Below, one piece after another: positions 46,161 through 59,290 of a stretch of 64,000 bases of DNA. The DNA is taken from the NCBI RefSeq assembly GCF_024586455.1, contig NC_065919.1, forward strand, positions 37,858,839-37,922,838, in the 5' to 3' direction. The notes beneath the pieces were generated by a model, which was not told where the DNA came from, searched no databases, and saw only the letters and a list, made by a program, of their open reading frames with translations. This DNA is from Bactrocera neohumeralis. Lineage: Eukaryota > Arthropoda > Insecta > Diptera > Tephritidae. The position numbers were made by a program, and so were the translations under genes. How positions within the stretch are numbered: the stretch's first letter is position 1; each line of letters opens with the position of its first letter.

Positions 46161-47039
46161 CAGACTCTAAAGCACTAGTCGACATATAGATAAATATGCA
46201 TATATGTATATTTAAATGATCTTATTTACTTCTCAACTGCAAACTTCTCTGCAGATAAGAGCTCGATTGTACTACAACGATAGTTCACGCTTTTCTCTCA
46301 ACATGACGTCTCCCCATGTACGTCCGTATGTTCGTGAGTGAAGATACGCTGGAGTATACGCAATTCCTTGCTTGGTTGTGCGCTGTCAAAAGCCAATACA
46401 TCAAGTGCGTGCGGCAAAGTGTACCATATTTACCCAATGATAACTTGTTGTATTATTATTGTTTTAACGCCGCTCGCTGCTTGTACATGTGGTTTGTATG
46501 ACAAGTGTATAAATATTTATTTGTGTACGCGTATGTAAGCGGTTGCTAATAGTGTTAGTTGGTAAGTTAGATGGCGGGTGTTTGGGGATCGCTCGTAGTT
46601 CCATTTCATTAATTTAACAAACACAAAGTTCTAAAGGGGCTTTAGTACGATTGAAATGCTTTCACAAAATTATACATATGCACATATATTTATTTCTTGT
46701 TATATTTGGGTGAGTGTTCGTGAATTCGTTAATGATTATACTTAGACATTTAGAAATTCTGTTCATATCCAAAACTTCTAAATATGAATAAAAATACCGT
46801 TGTATACCGACAACACGTATTGAGACGGTTGCAAACTATTGAAGTGGTTGTTATCAATTTTAGCCGAGATTCTTCAAATAACCCAACAAAATCCAGGCAT
46901 TCTTGAAGGGATGATTCCATTTCACCTTTCTGCATGCATCTTTGATAATTTGTCTTCTCTAAAATCTTTAGCCTAACTAAATGACTACCAATACGATAGT
47001 GTCAAGTTAAAACTCCTATCATTGAGGGGTATGAACCTT
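46161..47039. other. Unannotated DNA
   Basis: No gene recognised. Confidence 0.4.
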
Positions 47040-47440
47040 ACTACGACCTATAAACCTTATAAAGCTCACACGAAATCCACCGAAGCAGTACCAAAATGCA
47101 AGAGTCCTTTTCGGTCTGATGAAGTTTCTGTAAGGATGCCCTTTCTTGTATGCTGAAGTTGTGCAGATATGGTGCCGTCAGGTTTTGGGGATTTGAATAG
47201 GTAAACGAATTTAGAGCCCACGTAAGGAGACATTCGATTCCTTACTGCTCGGAGTCCGGACATCAGCCTCCTTAGATCGAGTGTTTCGGACTTGGATCCG
47301 AGCCAATTATGATTCCCCTAACCTCTGCCAGAGTCCACGGCTCTTGGTTTAGCACAACGTCGAGATTGGTGGCATATCCCCTTATGTGCTGGAGGTTAAT
47401 CTGAAGGATCCTCATCCTTCCCACTCGTTGTCCTCATTGC
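47040..47440 (-). pseudogene. LINE ORF2 start, endonuclease fragment
   Basis: From ATG at 47415 the minus strand reads MRILQINLQHIRGYATNLDV then VLNQEPWTLAEVRGIIIGSD and stops at 47272. The LQINL(Q/H)H start and QEPW motif are the opening of the endonuclease domain of jockey/R1-type non-LTR retrotransposon ORF2. Sequence beyond the stop continues with broken frames (for example SCILV near 47100) to about 47040, and then nothing is recognisable. About 40 residues of a domain that normally has about 220 are readable. It is a different lineage from the LINE at 1.7-4.6 kb. Confidence 0.6.
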
Positions 47441-48399
47441 TGAAACTTCAAGAGCTGGTTCAATGTACCCAACAAGGAAGTAATATCATGTGTCTGTGGG
47501 AGAATATATGAAAACGGCAAACATTAGAGTAAAACAATGCATATACTGGTTACCCTGAACCGTTAGAAACTGGGAGTAAGTTTATCAGAACTGAATATGT
47601 AAAATACTGAATAAAATAAATGTCATATTAAAATGAATTAATTTACTCATTGTCTACTCTTCCTCAGTGTGTTGTTGTATATACAAGTATTTATATAGTT
47701 ATAATAAGAGTAAATACATGAGTTCTTAATAATATTATTATATTTACACAGCGATTTTATACATAATTATCCGGTATCGATGCCACTTGTTATTGGCATT
47801 TTCTGTTCTACTGTTTTCAAATATTTGTAATCTTGCGTCCATGAGCTATAAATAGCTACATATGTATGTACATACTATATGTATGTATGTGTTTATATTG
47901 GCGAAATAATTATCGACTAGCATTGAGTCATAATTGCTTGGCAAATATTGAACAAACTGGAGGAGTTTAGAATGTAAAAAGCAAGCACGAAAACGTGGTA
48001 AACAAGTTCACAATTATAAAACAAAAAAACTGTGTTTAACAATTTGGACTTTAAGATCAACTAATAATTAAAAAAGCTAATAATTAGCATGTATGGTCTT
48101 AGCTCTTTATTTTATGGTTTAACTTTCTCATTTTTTTATTTTCGATGTGCGATGTATGTATGTATGTGCGATGTATGTATGTATGTGTATATAAGCTAAA
48201 GTTCTGCCATGAAAATAAATACCAGACCAGAGAATACCAGAGAAAGTTTCAAAAAGTATTACACAAACGAAAAAATCTATATAACTTGGCACGGGACCAT
48301 AACCACGATTTCAACCTGCCTAGCGAAGTAAAACCAAAATCAATATTAATCTAGAATAATGTCGCAATGTCTGGAACGTAGGCAAAGTTGGATAAGACA
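47441..48399. other. Unannotated DNA with a 19-bp microsatellite duplication
   Basis: No gene is recognised. A 19-base unit TGCGATGTATGTATGTATG occurs twice in tandem at about 48147-48184, within an ATGT tract. Confidence 0.45.
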
Positions 48400-48724
48400 T
48401 TTTTCACGAAATTCGACTGCGTAAAAAAAAGCAATTTTTGTACTGTTTTGACAGTTTCGAAATTTTTAAAATAAATAAAAATTAAAATTTTGGGGATATG
48501 GATCGTTCCAGACATAGAAAAATCATAAAAGAAGGCTCTAAAATCTTCAGGTAAATCAATCCATTATAACCTGGGTAATCGAGGGTATCTTTTTGAAAAA
48601 GATAGTTTCAAGAAAAACGATTTGAATTTTGAAAAGCCTTTGTAAACATATTCTTGAATAGTTAGTCTTGGAAAATGCAAAAAAAACAATATTTTTTTAT
48701 ATCTAAACTAGAATAGCCCCTTAG
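48400..48724. repeat. Right-end relic of a MITE like 33393-33953
   Basis: Read inward from the right, the end is AAGGGGCTATTCTAGTTTAG, which parallels AAGGGGCTATACCAGTATGA at 33391. The flanking tetranucleotide is TTAG, not TTAA. No left end is found, so the left boundary given is arbitrary. Confidence 0.35.
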
Positions 48725-49364
48725 CAATAGACTATTGCACTGAGTAATGCTAGAAGTATGTATGTACATAAGTATATACTGAATTTCAAAATGTGTAGAG
48801 TGCAGTCAGTACATGCGTAAAACGATCACTCATTTGCCGGTTTTGTGGATTTCGGCAAGTATAGAAACAAAGCTTGTAATTGGCCACCAGAATAGCCATT
48901 TAAGCGCTCAACAACTTGCACTTATACACGTTTTACGAAATATATTTATCTATACGCGCGATGTACAGTTTGTTTGTCTATACTATAATAATATTTTATT
49001 TTATAAAATGAGTGGCTTAGCTGGCGTAGACCAAATTTGTTGAGCGTTGACGGTATCGAAAATATCGCCCTAACTTGTTAAACAAGTTTCCTATTTAGAG
49101 AATTCATATAGATTACCTCATTTACTGAAAAAGCTACAGTTATACCGACATACACACACACACATAGATTCAGATAATGAGTGACACGCAAATTATAAAT
49201 AAATGAGAAATGTAAATATACCCGAACAAAAATTTGTATACAGTAAAAATTGTCGACGCAATTAATAATCGTATTTTTACGTTATTTTTATAGAATGTTT
49301 TTTTTAAGAATATGCTATTATTACTGATTTTAAACTAAACATGACCTTCTTCTTTATTTTCCAG

Positions 49365-49398
49365 GTGAGTCGAAATGTTTGATTTCATTTTCAAATAT
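49365..49398 (+). other. 34-base exon or recursive splice site
   Basis: CTTTATTTTCCAG ends at 49364 and is followed at once by GTGAGTCG, an acceptor fused to a donor. This is the signature of a zero-length recursive splice (ratchet) site in long fly introns. A second donor, AAATAT|GTAAGTATT, lies 34 bases on, so the alternative is a 34-base microexon. That microexon holds an ATG at 49375 opening MFDFIFKY, or, if joined to a coding exon, one open frame reading ESKCLISFSN after a leading GT. The strand matches the candidate first exon at 19.7-21.3 kb and the candidate exon at 44860. No RNA evidence is available to choose. Confidence 0.4.
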
Positions 49399-49499
49399 GT
49401 AAGTATTATTAAAGCTATGGTTAAACTAAAATATTTATTGGTAAAATGAATTGGTAATTTGAATTTAAATAATCCTGTATTTAAAATTTTGTAATGATA

Positions 49500-50080
49500 T
49501 TTGTTTACCCTGAAGGGGGTATATTAGTTTGCCCAGAAGTTTATAGCACGTAGAAGGAAATTTAAGAGACCCTATAAAATATATATACAATACATAAATG
49601 ATCAGCATGACGTTCTGAAACGAATTGGCCATGGCCGTCTATTTATCTGTCCCTCTATTTATAGGCAAATTAGCCTCAGTCAATTTCGCACACGTGTTTT
49701 CCCCCCAAAAAGCTAATCATGTGTTGATCCGCCGAGATCGGAAAACTTTTTATTTGACAACATATCTTTGCGAAAATTGTCATGGATTATTTTCCAAAGC
49801 AACGCGACGATCTTCGAAGAAATTATTCAGATCGAACTATTATATCATACAAATCCCACACAAATTGGCTGATCAAATTCAAGTCCTTGTATGAAAATTT
49901 TTTATTTCACAAGATATCTGCATGATATTTGGCATGGATTATTACTCAAGTCAACGGTACAATAGTTGAATAAATGTTTCAGATCGGATCACTTTAGCAT
50001 ATACAGCTCTTATACAAACAGAACAACAAATCAATTTCTTGTATGGAAACTTATCTAATGTCAATGACTTTTTTAAACTC
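49500..50080 (-). repeat. DR-B dispersed repeat, reverse copy
   Basis: Begins TACCCTGAAGGGGGTATATT, contains ATAAATGATCAGCATGACG and GGCCATGGCCGTCTATTTAT, and carries two inner units ending CTTGTATGAAAA and CTTGTATGGAAA (inverse of the DR-B array units). Non-coding. Confidence 0.55.
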
Positions 50081-53000
50081 TGTAGTTTGTAATGTTTTCA
50101 CCAGTCTTATTTATTTTTATTAGGCAGCAGTTCTAAAGGCAAATTTATATTATTTTTTGTTATAAACCCCTACGGAAGTGTACATCAAGCGCCCGTCTGT
50201 CTTATATTTGATGATATTTTATTAAGGTTTGCTTTTTCGATACGTGGAATAGTCTAAAATAATCTCAATTAGATTTTGCTTTTATATTATCTCGTAAATC
50301 GGTTAATTCATATTTGAGCAATACATTTCAGTAAGAGATTTTAACACAAAAGGAGATACGAGTGAACACATTCCATTCGACACGAGGAAGCTCATTAAGC
50401 TCATTCCTAGGCGCAGCCGACGCTCGTGTTGCGAAGATCGCATAAACAGACATATGTACATATGTATATAAAAATGTGTATAGATGTGTGTATTCTAATA
50501 AAAACGCGACAGTAGAAAACCATTAAATCATTAGCTAATGTGTCTCTGCCTAATAGTCCATATTTTTCCATTTCAATATTTTGCCATTTCCAGCTGGTAC
50601 GTGCACACACACACCCATTCATATTAATTGCTTTCAATCCACTTAGCTTATTTTAACATTATTTAATTACCCGCTTTTAAAACAATTTTGCAATTAATTT
50701 ATCTAAAATTAATATTGTGTAAAATTGGAGGGCTTAAGTGATTTATCTACGCCACGTTTCGCAGCTAATTTCCAGTTATTCTCCGCTCTCTGCTAACGAG
50801 TATTTCTAGTCTTATAATAGCTCCCATTCTGTTGCGCTATTGTTTTGTACGTGAGTGTGTTGGCATAACCCCGGAGCGGCCTCGCCAAGCCCAATGCTGA
50901 TGAGATACATGTGGCGCGCACATGTGCGACTTAGAATTGTTAATTTCAGGGCAAAAAGGCGAGAAGTCAAAAAGTTGGAAGAAGTAAATAAATTGCTTAA
51001 AAATGTTTTAGTTGAAAAAAAGTAACGAAAACAGTTGAATAGTTGTAGCTCCTTCATTTCAGAAAAAGTGATCTCATATGGGCACGTAAAGCATTTAGAA
51101 TGGCCTCTGAGCTGTCGCATAGTGAGTTTACTTGTTTCAGAACCTGATTATTGAATCTGTTCCATGTGATATAGAAGCTTTGAAAGAGTATTTGTCTACA
51201 TATATAAATACGTTTTTTTCGATTTGTTGTTATTATTGTGTTTCCAATGTTAAATTGGGTGGAATATTCTATTAATAATATGAGAAGATATTACTTTTTA
51301 AGATAAAATGGCACAGCTAGTGCTAATTGAGCCCGAAATACAACAGGGCTGCACTCCTACCTACCTATGATCAGATTTGGGTCTTATTTCAGAACTTATC
51401 TGTTACATGGAGAATGATTGACTGAATTAATTTTATCATCTTACTTTTTTACTTTCTATTAAAAACGAGTTATGTTAGAATTATATTCGTCGCTATTCAA
51501 CATGGCCTCTTGTTACTGGTACAATCTTTGCATCCGTTCTTGTTCATATATTCTAAGTTACGCACTTCGCATACCTCTCCGCATTTATAAACATACATAT
51601 GTACTATATATACTATATGTATGTACTCGCACTCTTCTGCTGAATTTGTTTAAAGTTCTTTCGCTATTACCGCTATCACTAGATTCACAACCTACTCCAC
51701 TCGAATGTCCCATAATATGCCACAAAATATGTCGGCATAATTCAGATGAGCCGCTAGATAAGATCGCTCCGAATCTAGCCACTAACTGCATTGCACACAC
51801 ACGACGGTACTAGCCACTTACTTGTATTAATTCGGACTGCAGCAATCTAATCGCGGTGAGTAGGAATGCACGTGTAGTGATTTTCTTGCCTTCTCTTTTG
51901 CCACAAACTGATAAGCAATTGATATTAAAATTCCTTGCTTGAAATATTTGAACAAGTTTTATCTTTAGTTTCGAGTTCAGTTACATAGGTGAAATAGGTG
52001 AAAAAGCATTAGAAAAATTAAAACTCATATCTATGTATAGATCTTGGTGTATGAAGTGTCGCCCGCTACCAATAATTATTTTATTTACATCTTTTTAGTA
52101 TATTCCGCTTGTTTATGAGTTAATTAGTTGACCGCGGAAGAGTGGCCGAACAGGTCGCTCACTTAAGGCGACCACCGACCGTGTGTGAGTGCGTGTCTCC
52201 ACAGTCGCCTCCAACTGGAGATAAAGCTGAAGATTCTGATGTTTGATATTTTTAGAGCAGACTTGTTTTGCCTATTGGTTCCCTCATATCCTGGTGTACT
52301 GCAGCTTGCCTTTCTTTTTTCAACCTTGCTTTCGTTACTTTTCTTGCAGGTCTATTAGATCTTTACATATGTACATGCATACATATGTTCAGGCTGCAAA
52401 CGAGTTCTGAGATTCGTATTGATAGTATTGCTGGTGTTTATACTATTGTTGTTACTCTCTTCCATGAATTTGCTGCTCATGTCTAACTACTAACCGCTCA
52501 TAGCTCCTGTTATGTTTTGATATCATTATACTCTACATATATATGTATGTTTCTCGATTAGTTTGCTTTGTCTAAGCGAGTCTCTGTCGTTTGGTCTCAA
52601 CGATTGCTTTATCAGCTGTTCGCCAGACGGTAATGCTGCAGATGGGCTTTTAGTTCGCTCTTTAGACTATGTAAACATGTTTTTGTCATATTATTCACAC
52701 CACGACTCCACAGCACATTGCAGGCCTTATCAGCTGTGGCCCCACTATATTTAGTTCTTTAATCAGTGCTTTAGTATTGATGTCTCAGCTTTTCTTTACT
52801 ATTTTCTCTCTTGTTTCTTCGGTTATGTGAATACAAATCATTATTTAATCTCTTGCGGGTTTCATAGTTCATTCAGGTTCAGTCCTTCTTATGAGCACAC
52901 ATACATACATACATATATACATATGTACAAACACAATATTTTGCTTGTCTTCTAGCCTTCGTAGATTATCGAGTATCTGTTTGTCTGCCAGAGATTTAAA

Positions 53001-56000
53001 TATCATTTTGATATTGCTATTGCCGGCATTTTGTTTCCAATTGCAAATAGTCTTAGTGTTTTTTATATTTTAGTTTTTCTATTTTTGTTTTTATGCCCAA
53101 CATGTGGTGTATCATCCTTGATCGCTTGCCAAACTTTGGGTATTTGGCCGGCTACGACGTACATAGGTGCTTGTGCATTGCCTAAGGAAAATAAAATAAA
53201 AGAATACAAATCATCGAATATCTTATATATATTATGTATTATACTTGTATTAAAAACTTGGCAGATTCTTCTAACAATTTTGTCACTCTGATGACTAACA
53301 TAGTATGACTACATTTGACACGTTCGATCGTAAGTTGGTTAATAAGTTATGCAATTATTTTCCCGAATTCAAAGTTTTGCACTTTGTTAAGTTTAGTGTA
53401 GTTCCGCGGGTAAAAATGGGAAAACTATTGAGAAGAAGCAATTACTTCAATTCCTTAGAAAAAACAAAGGTCTTATTACAGTATTAAGTGTAAGCAGTAT
53501 GCAGGTCGTTTCCTCATTACGATTAAAAATATCCACTATCAGGTTTTCTAATGAAATTTCAGTTCTAAAGTAGAAAATTTCCTCTTGTAATATGGCTAAA
53601 CGTTTTTTATGGATGTACTATGTGTGCCTCCTTTTAAAGCATCGTAAAACAATAATAAAACGCACATGTGCAGTATTGAGGAGTTCGAAATTGTAGTAAA
53701 ATTTGTAAACCCACTTCCTCAAAGACTGCTTTTGTTGGTTTTATCCCCAAGGTTTTTCGCTTTCAATCATACAAATAATAATAATATGTGATCACAAGAG
53801 AGGACATCTGAAGTGAAGTTAAGAGTGAAATTAACAAGCACATAATACCCATTACTGAAAATTACAGCTAACCCAAGGCAAATTAACATGAAAATTTTAA
53901 CCAAAATATAGAATTTCTAGCTCCAAATCGTCATGTTCCAGACGGCTCCAAGATTTTATTTTCACTCGTATATCTTTTATCACAATTCGCTATCGGCAGT
54001 CGGTCTACCCATTCTGCACAATCTACCACACAGATTCCTATATTGCCATCAAACAGACGCTAAGTAGAAACGGTTCCATGTAATTTATTTATTATTTTTT
54101 GTTCCACATGTTTGCGTACATTCTGAATAGTCTGCGTACGTACTCGCTTAATATTAAGCAAAATACGTAAACGATTGCCATTCTCCCAAGTGTCCAAGTG
54201 GTTTTCGCGTAATCAAGAGGCTTTCGTGCGGTTATAAATTCCGGACTTAGCTATTGCAGGCATACATAAAAGACCAGTGAATATTATAGATATGTTGTAC
54301 GTCAATGCAGGCGTGTGAGGTAGAATTCTACTCTCGTTTTCCGAAACCAGAACTACCGAAAGACGTTATCGTAACGAACATTTCTTATACTGTAAAACAT
54401 CAAAATGAAATGCTTGTGCCACGAAGCAATATGCTGGCCATTGAAGTACATCTGTGGCCACCACTCGAGCTAATTCATTCCGGCATACACGCACCCATGT
54501 GTACATATGTATGTACATGCGTTTAGAAGTACGGTACTCTTCAATGTAAACTGCAAGTACTATGTAAGCGTCCAGCAAAATTATTACAAAAAGCAGGCGA
54601 ATTGCTTACAAATCACAAAGCTGATGCACTGAGAGAAACGGCTGGCGGAAAAATGTCTACAGAAACTGACTTACATATTTAAAGAATTTTAGAATAATTA
54701 TAATTATTTTAAGTTGTAGTTTTGAGCTATGACAGTGACCTCACTTTTTTGCTCTCAAACATTTATTAAAGATAAAGATTTTAAACCAGAAATCCTATTG
54801 GTTATATGTATATAATTATAATAGGGACTATCTTCAAAAATTTTTCTTTGTATAACTCGTTGTGTTTTGTAAAATTAAATCCGATAGAAGTCACTTACCC
54901 TAGCACGTCGACCGTCAACCCTACCGCGCAATTGTGTCCGCCACAATCTAATCATTTGTTTTCGTTGTTCATTGCAAACAGAGCGTAACAGTAGCATTTT
55001 GTAGAAACAATTACACATATGCAGAGCTTTGTATATGTGGCTTGCTGGCTGACTGAGTGGCAGTCTTCTTTACTCGCCACTTGCGCGACCGACCGCTGTA
55101 GGCAAGCGGGCTGACAGTTATGTCGGCATGTGGCACGTTGGATGGCTTCGCTGGTGGCGTTGGTGGCTAAATGAACTCATAAACGGCAAGTGGTGGGCGC
55201 AAATGCACAGCAAACCAGTGAGCGATGACAAAGGTGAAGGCGGTAACGGCGACGATGATGACGTTGGCCTTCCTGTTATTGTTGGCCGCGCATGACATCA
55301 AAACTTTGCATTCTCACTTGCAATAACCATTGCCACAAATAGCGCGGTGTTGTTTGCATCGAACTTTATCATCTCTGTATATATATGTATGTATGTCCAT
55401 GTGTTTCCATGCCTCATGAGCCATCTCATTGTGGTGGTTTATCAACTTATTATTCATTGGAGGATGTACTTGAAGCGAATTGAGCAGCTTCATGAATTAT
55501 GTGCGTACATATGTATGTATGTATCTACTCATACTTACATATGTATATGGATATGGATATGAGTACATGCGAGTCGTTGCATTAATTTTCAGCACATTAA
55601 GATAACTATGCATATAAATAATCGCTTTGTATTACTGTTGTTTTTATTGCATTTATGTTTTCGCATGGCCGGCAATAAACAGAATGATTCGCCTTCAGTG
55701 CTTTTTACACCCGCATATGTACATACATACATATGTACATATGTGTGTAAGTGACAGGTTTTTAATTGTGTGTTGTAAGCATACATTTATATGTACTTGT
55801 TGATTAGTTCTAAATTCCGAGAGCGAGCGAAGCTGCCAGTCCAGTGCGTTTGAGGCGACCCTGTTCAGTTCATATATACTCGCTACATACATACCTATGT
55901 ACCATACATATGTATATGCAATTAACATATAATGAAACGGAAACTGGGTTCATTTCATAAAAGCGAGCGACCTTTCCGCTGGCATTCATTTATTAAAATT

Positions 56001-57339
56001 ATTAGGTGACTGCATTAAAATAAATGCTAAAAATTCCCCACATGCCACATTTCCCGTTTTGTTGGGAATATACTTTCCTGCTGGTACTTCTACGAAGGAC
56101 AATTTAACTTATCTGCCGCAACTGATCTTGATTCGTCGTCGCTGTCATTAAGAGAGCACTCTTCATTGTCATTATATATACATACATACATATATGTATG
56201 GTTCTAGCATTTAAAAATATCGGGTAATAAGATCGTTGCATAGGATCTTTTCTGCTGTACTGTTATTCTGCAATATAACCGCGACATGTTGGGCATTCAT
56301 TTCCGCTTCGAAGTACATATATATATACGTTCATAGTCTATTATTCTTCAATAGTTTTCAGCGTCTGCTTGAAATTTGATCATGTTATCGATCGTAACCA
56401 CCACCACCGATTATTATAGCATATATGCATCCGATACTGCATTCAAATCAGCCAATATTATATGGTTCACTAGTTGTGATGTGCTCAAGCATCCAGCTGT
56501 CTCTCTAACAAAACACCGAGCACAGAAGCGAGCACATGTACCAACCGGCGAACCCACAACCGAACTCGAATACAGTCAAACAGCCACGCATTCATTCAGC
56601 CAATAACCCCGTGCAATCCAATCTAGGCAATTGAGGCATCCAGGAAGCAGCCGGCTCGTCAGCATGTCTTGCCAAAACAAAATCAAACTGCCAATAAATA
56701 CCTAATAGGTATCTACGGCTCCTCAGTACAAATAAATGTAAGCACGTACTTAAAACAAACAAAAAACCAGCAGGAGAGTGAAAGAGTGACTGACTGTCTA
56801 GTCTCTTTGTGGTTCGCCACGACTGGGCTCATCTGTCTGGTATGGCAAAGTAATGTATGCCAATAAGTGCTCCAGCTGCGCGTTGCAATAAGTGCTCGTC
56901 TAATACTGTGCTAGCTGGCATGCTAGAGTGTATCGCGCTTTATTGATTGCAACCAGAAAGGGACTGCATTTAAAACCGTTACTCGGCTAGTTGGGAATGT
57001 GCGAAATCTGACGTCGCACTTCAGCTGACCGCTAAGGTACTAGCGTATCATTGTGGAAGAAAGCGCCGTTGTTTTATGGCAAAGTGGAGTTTTTCATAGC
57101 AAATATAACATCGCTATGTCAGTCAGTTGTGCACAGTGGCGCGTTCCGAACATTAAACATAAAAATATTTATCTTGTTGCAAGTGAAATTATTATCCTTT
57201 GCGAGAAGACAAACTCATTTTCATTAGATCGTTTTGCAGTCTTTAGTCGTATTACTGTGGGCATGAACCATATAACATGGAACTCTAAGCCCACTCAGAA
57301 CGTATTTTAAGAAAAGTGTTTGCCGGTACGAAATGTATA
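50081..57339. other. Unannotated DNA, microsatellite-rich
   Basis: Seven kilobases without a supported gene. ATGT/ACAT tracts occur at about 50454-50470, 51590-51625, 52365-52390, 52897-52927, 54500-54517, 55378-55395, 55505-55528, 55713-55746, 55880-55916 and 56165-56200. A GC-rich patch at 55060-55290 and a GGTCGC...GCGACC hairpin near 52155-52175 are noted but not assigned. None of the open frames has a recognisable domain. Confidence 0.4.
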
Positions 57340-57341
57340 TA

Positions 57342-58796
57342 CACATATGGTCAAAATAATAAGTACATTCCTTTAGGCTGCAGTCATGATTGAATTTCGA
57401 ATGTTTGGGAAGTACACGAAAGCAATTATGTAGTAGTACTTTTAATTGTGAAAAGAAAATGCTGAATCAACTCTTTGTAGTGGGCGTGGCAATTGATTGT
57501 TGACGTTGAAGTACATTGCTAATTATTTCCAGATTTTCATCAAATCGAGTGATTTATTTTAATGGTTTGCTCTTGGTTGTATAGCTCCATGTTTTAGACT
57601 CATTAAAAACTAAAAAATGTATATATGGATAGAAAAATGCATTGCAGGGCGGAGGAAAAGGACATCGTCTTAATCCTCATAAAAGAGGGCCAAAGTCTTA
57701 GGAATGTCGCTAAAACATTAGGCCGTTCATTGTATTTCGTGCATAATGCCCTAAGGATGAAAAAGAATGTTGAAACTCGCGGTTGACCAAAAAAGACATT
57801 GGACAACCGTATCGCCACTCTTGGTAAAAAGGACCCATTGGTATCTTCAAGGATAATATTAGCCGATATTGGTAGCATAATATCTTCCCGAATGATCCGA
57901 CGAATACTACATACTATAATAGCTAATTTACCTGCCCGGTTAGCCAGAAGAATACCATTATCGCAAAAAAAAAATTACAGATAAGATTACAATTCGCGAA
58001 AAAGCATGCAAATTGGTCAGGCCCAAGTGGTCAGAAAAAGTTGGCGCAATATATTGCAATTCGATTGAAATGTAAAACCATATCTTGTTACGTTTCAACA
58101 AAACAAAAAAAAAAATATCTTGTGGAACGACTAAACAAAAATTAATTTGTTCGGAAATGATGCCTGACGGAATGATCGTCGTCCGAAAGGTAAAGAATTG
58201 CATTCACAGTCCACAAAAAAGACCGTTTTAAACACGGTGGCGGCAACATAATGGTCTGGGGCTGCTTTTCGTGGTATGGTGTAGGACCAATACATCGTAT
58301 ATCCGGCACCATGAATAGGTTTCAATATAAAGATGTCTTGGAAAACACGATGCTGTCATATACTGAGGAAAGTATGCCACTAATATGGAAATTTCAGCAG
58401 GATAATGTTCCTAATCATACTTCGACGTTGGTAAAAGATTGGTTCTAGGACAATGGTGTGAGTTCTCTTATATGACTATGTCAATCTTCCGACTTGAATC
58501 CAATTGAAAACCTTTGGGGGGAGCTAACGCAACAGATTTGGTAGCAATCGTTCCAAAATAAAGATCAAATCAGAGAATTTTGTTGAAAAAACCTGGTATG
58601 AGATTACAATTCATACGTGCCGCAAACTTATCTCCAGTATGCCAAAACGAATCTCAAAAGGAGTTGAAAATAATGGCAGATATACTAGATACTGATGAAA
58701 GAAGTAAATAAAAGTCAAATAGAAGACAGAAAACTTGAAGTAATACATTTTTTCATTCACACATACCTGATGTACTTATTATTTTGACCATGTGTG
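57342..58796 (+). mobile_element. Tc1-family transposon, full length
   Basis: The left end CACATATGGTCAAAATAATA AGTACAT (57342-57368) and the right end read inward (58796-58770) match at 26 of 27 positions. TA lies outside both ends (57340-57341 and 58797-58798), as for all Tc1/mariner insertions. The 1455-bp length is in the normal range for Tc1 elements. The transposase inside is a pseudogene, but the ends are well kept, so it might still be mobilised by a related transposase. Confidence 0.92.
57625..58710 (+). pseudogene. Tc1 transposase, DD34E, dead
   Basis: ATG at 57625 opens MDRKMHCRAEEKDIVLILIK and the first helix-turn-helix. A TGA at 57784 interrupts just after NVETRG. The frame continues through KKDPLVSSRIILADIG and NLPARLARRIPLSQKKN (second helix-turn-helix). 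The first catalytic Asp lies in a degraded NILWND-stop-TK stretch near 58125. Then come HGGGNIMVWGCFSWYGVGPI, WKFQQDNVPNHTS with the second Asp, and SDLNPIENLWGEL with the Glu. The last two catalytic residues are exactly 34 residues apart (DD34E), although two stops (58446 and about 58473) fall between them. Further stops follow. The family is certain from these motifs; the copy cannot encode an active enzyme. Confidence 0.9.
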
Positions 58797-59290
58797 TATT
58801 TTGTATGTATATAGACAGATGCTGTAGTTAATAGGTATGACTTTAGAATATTTGATAAAGCAGTAAAACGACTCCATCGGTGAGTGGAACCCTTCGCTTT
58901 AAGCCTCTGTGCAAACGGGGCTGTATGCTGGAAGGGAATTTAAAAGAAATTTCTCTACGGTGTAATACTTTCCGCAAAATTTATTTTCACAACTGTTTCT
59001 CCAAGTAATGCACAGTCCATATTGTGTATCCAGCTGTTGATGCGCGCCGCACGTTCCTCTAATTGCGGAAGCACTCTGCTTTGGCAGAATTTCAATTAAT
59101 TTTCAATGGAGTGCATCATGGGCTAGACGATTGCCTTTTGTGATGGCGCTTTATAAATGTTTGTATGTATGTAAATACTATATATCCTCGCAAAACCCCT
59201 ACACTTTAGTAGGTATGCTTTGGTCTCAAGAAATTATTGATATAAATAGGTAAACGAGTCAATATTCTTATAGATCTACATGATATTGTT
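58797..59290. other. Unannotated DNA
   Basis: Nothing recognised. Confidence 0.4.

Noticed and set aside
51472..51813. Plus-strand frame of 113 codons
   Set aside because: No recognisable domain, contains a microsatellite-encoded stretch, and has competing frames on the opposite strand.
52140..52200. Possible tRNA-Ser-like start (GTGGCCGAACAGG) with a GGTCGC/GCGACC hairpin
   Set aside because: No T loop motif and no cloverleaf can be drawn.
57603..57878. Minus-strand frame of 91 codons
   Set aside because: It is the antisense shadow of the Tc1 transposase start.
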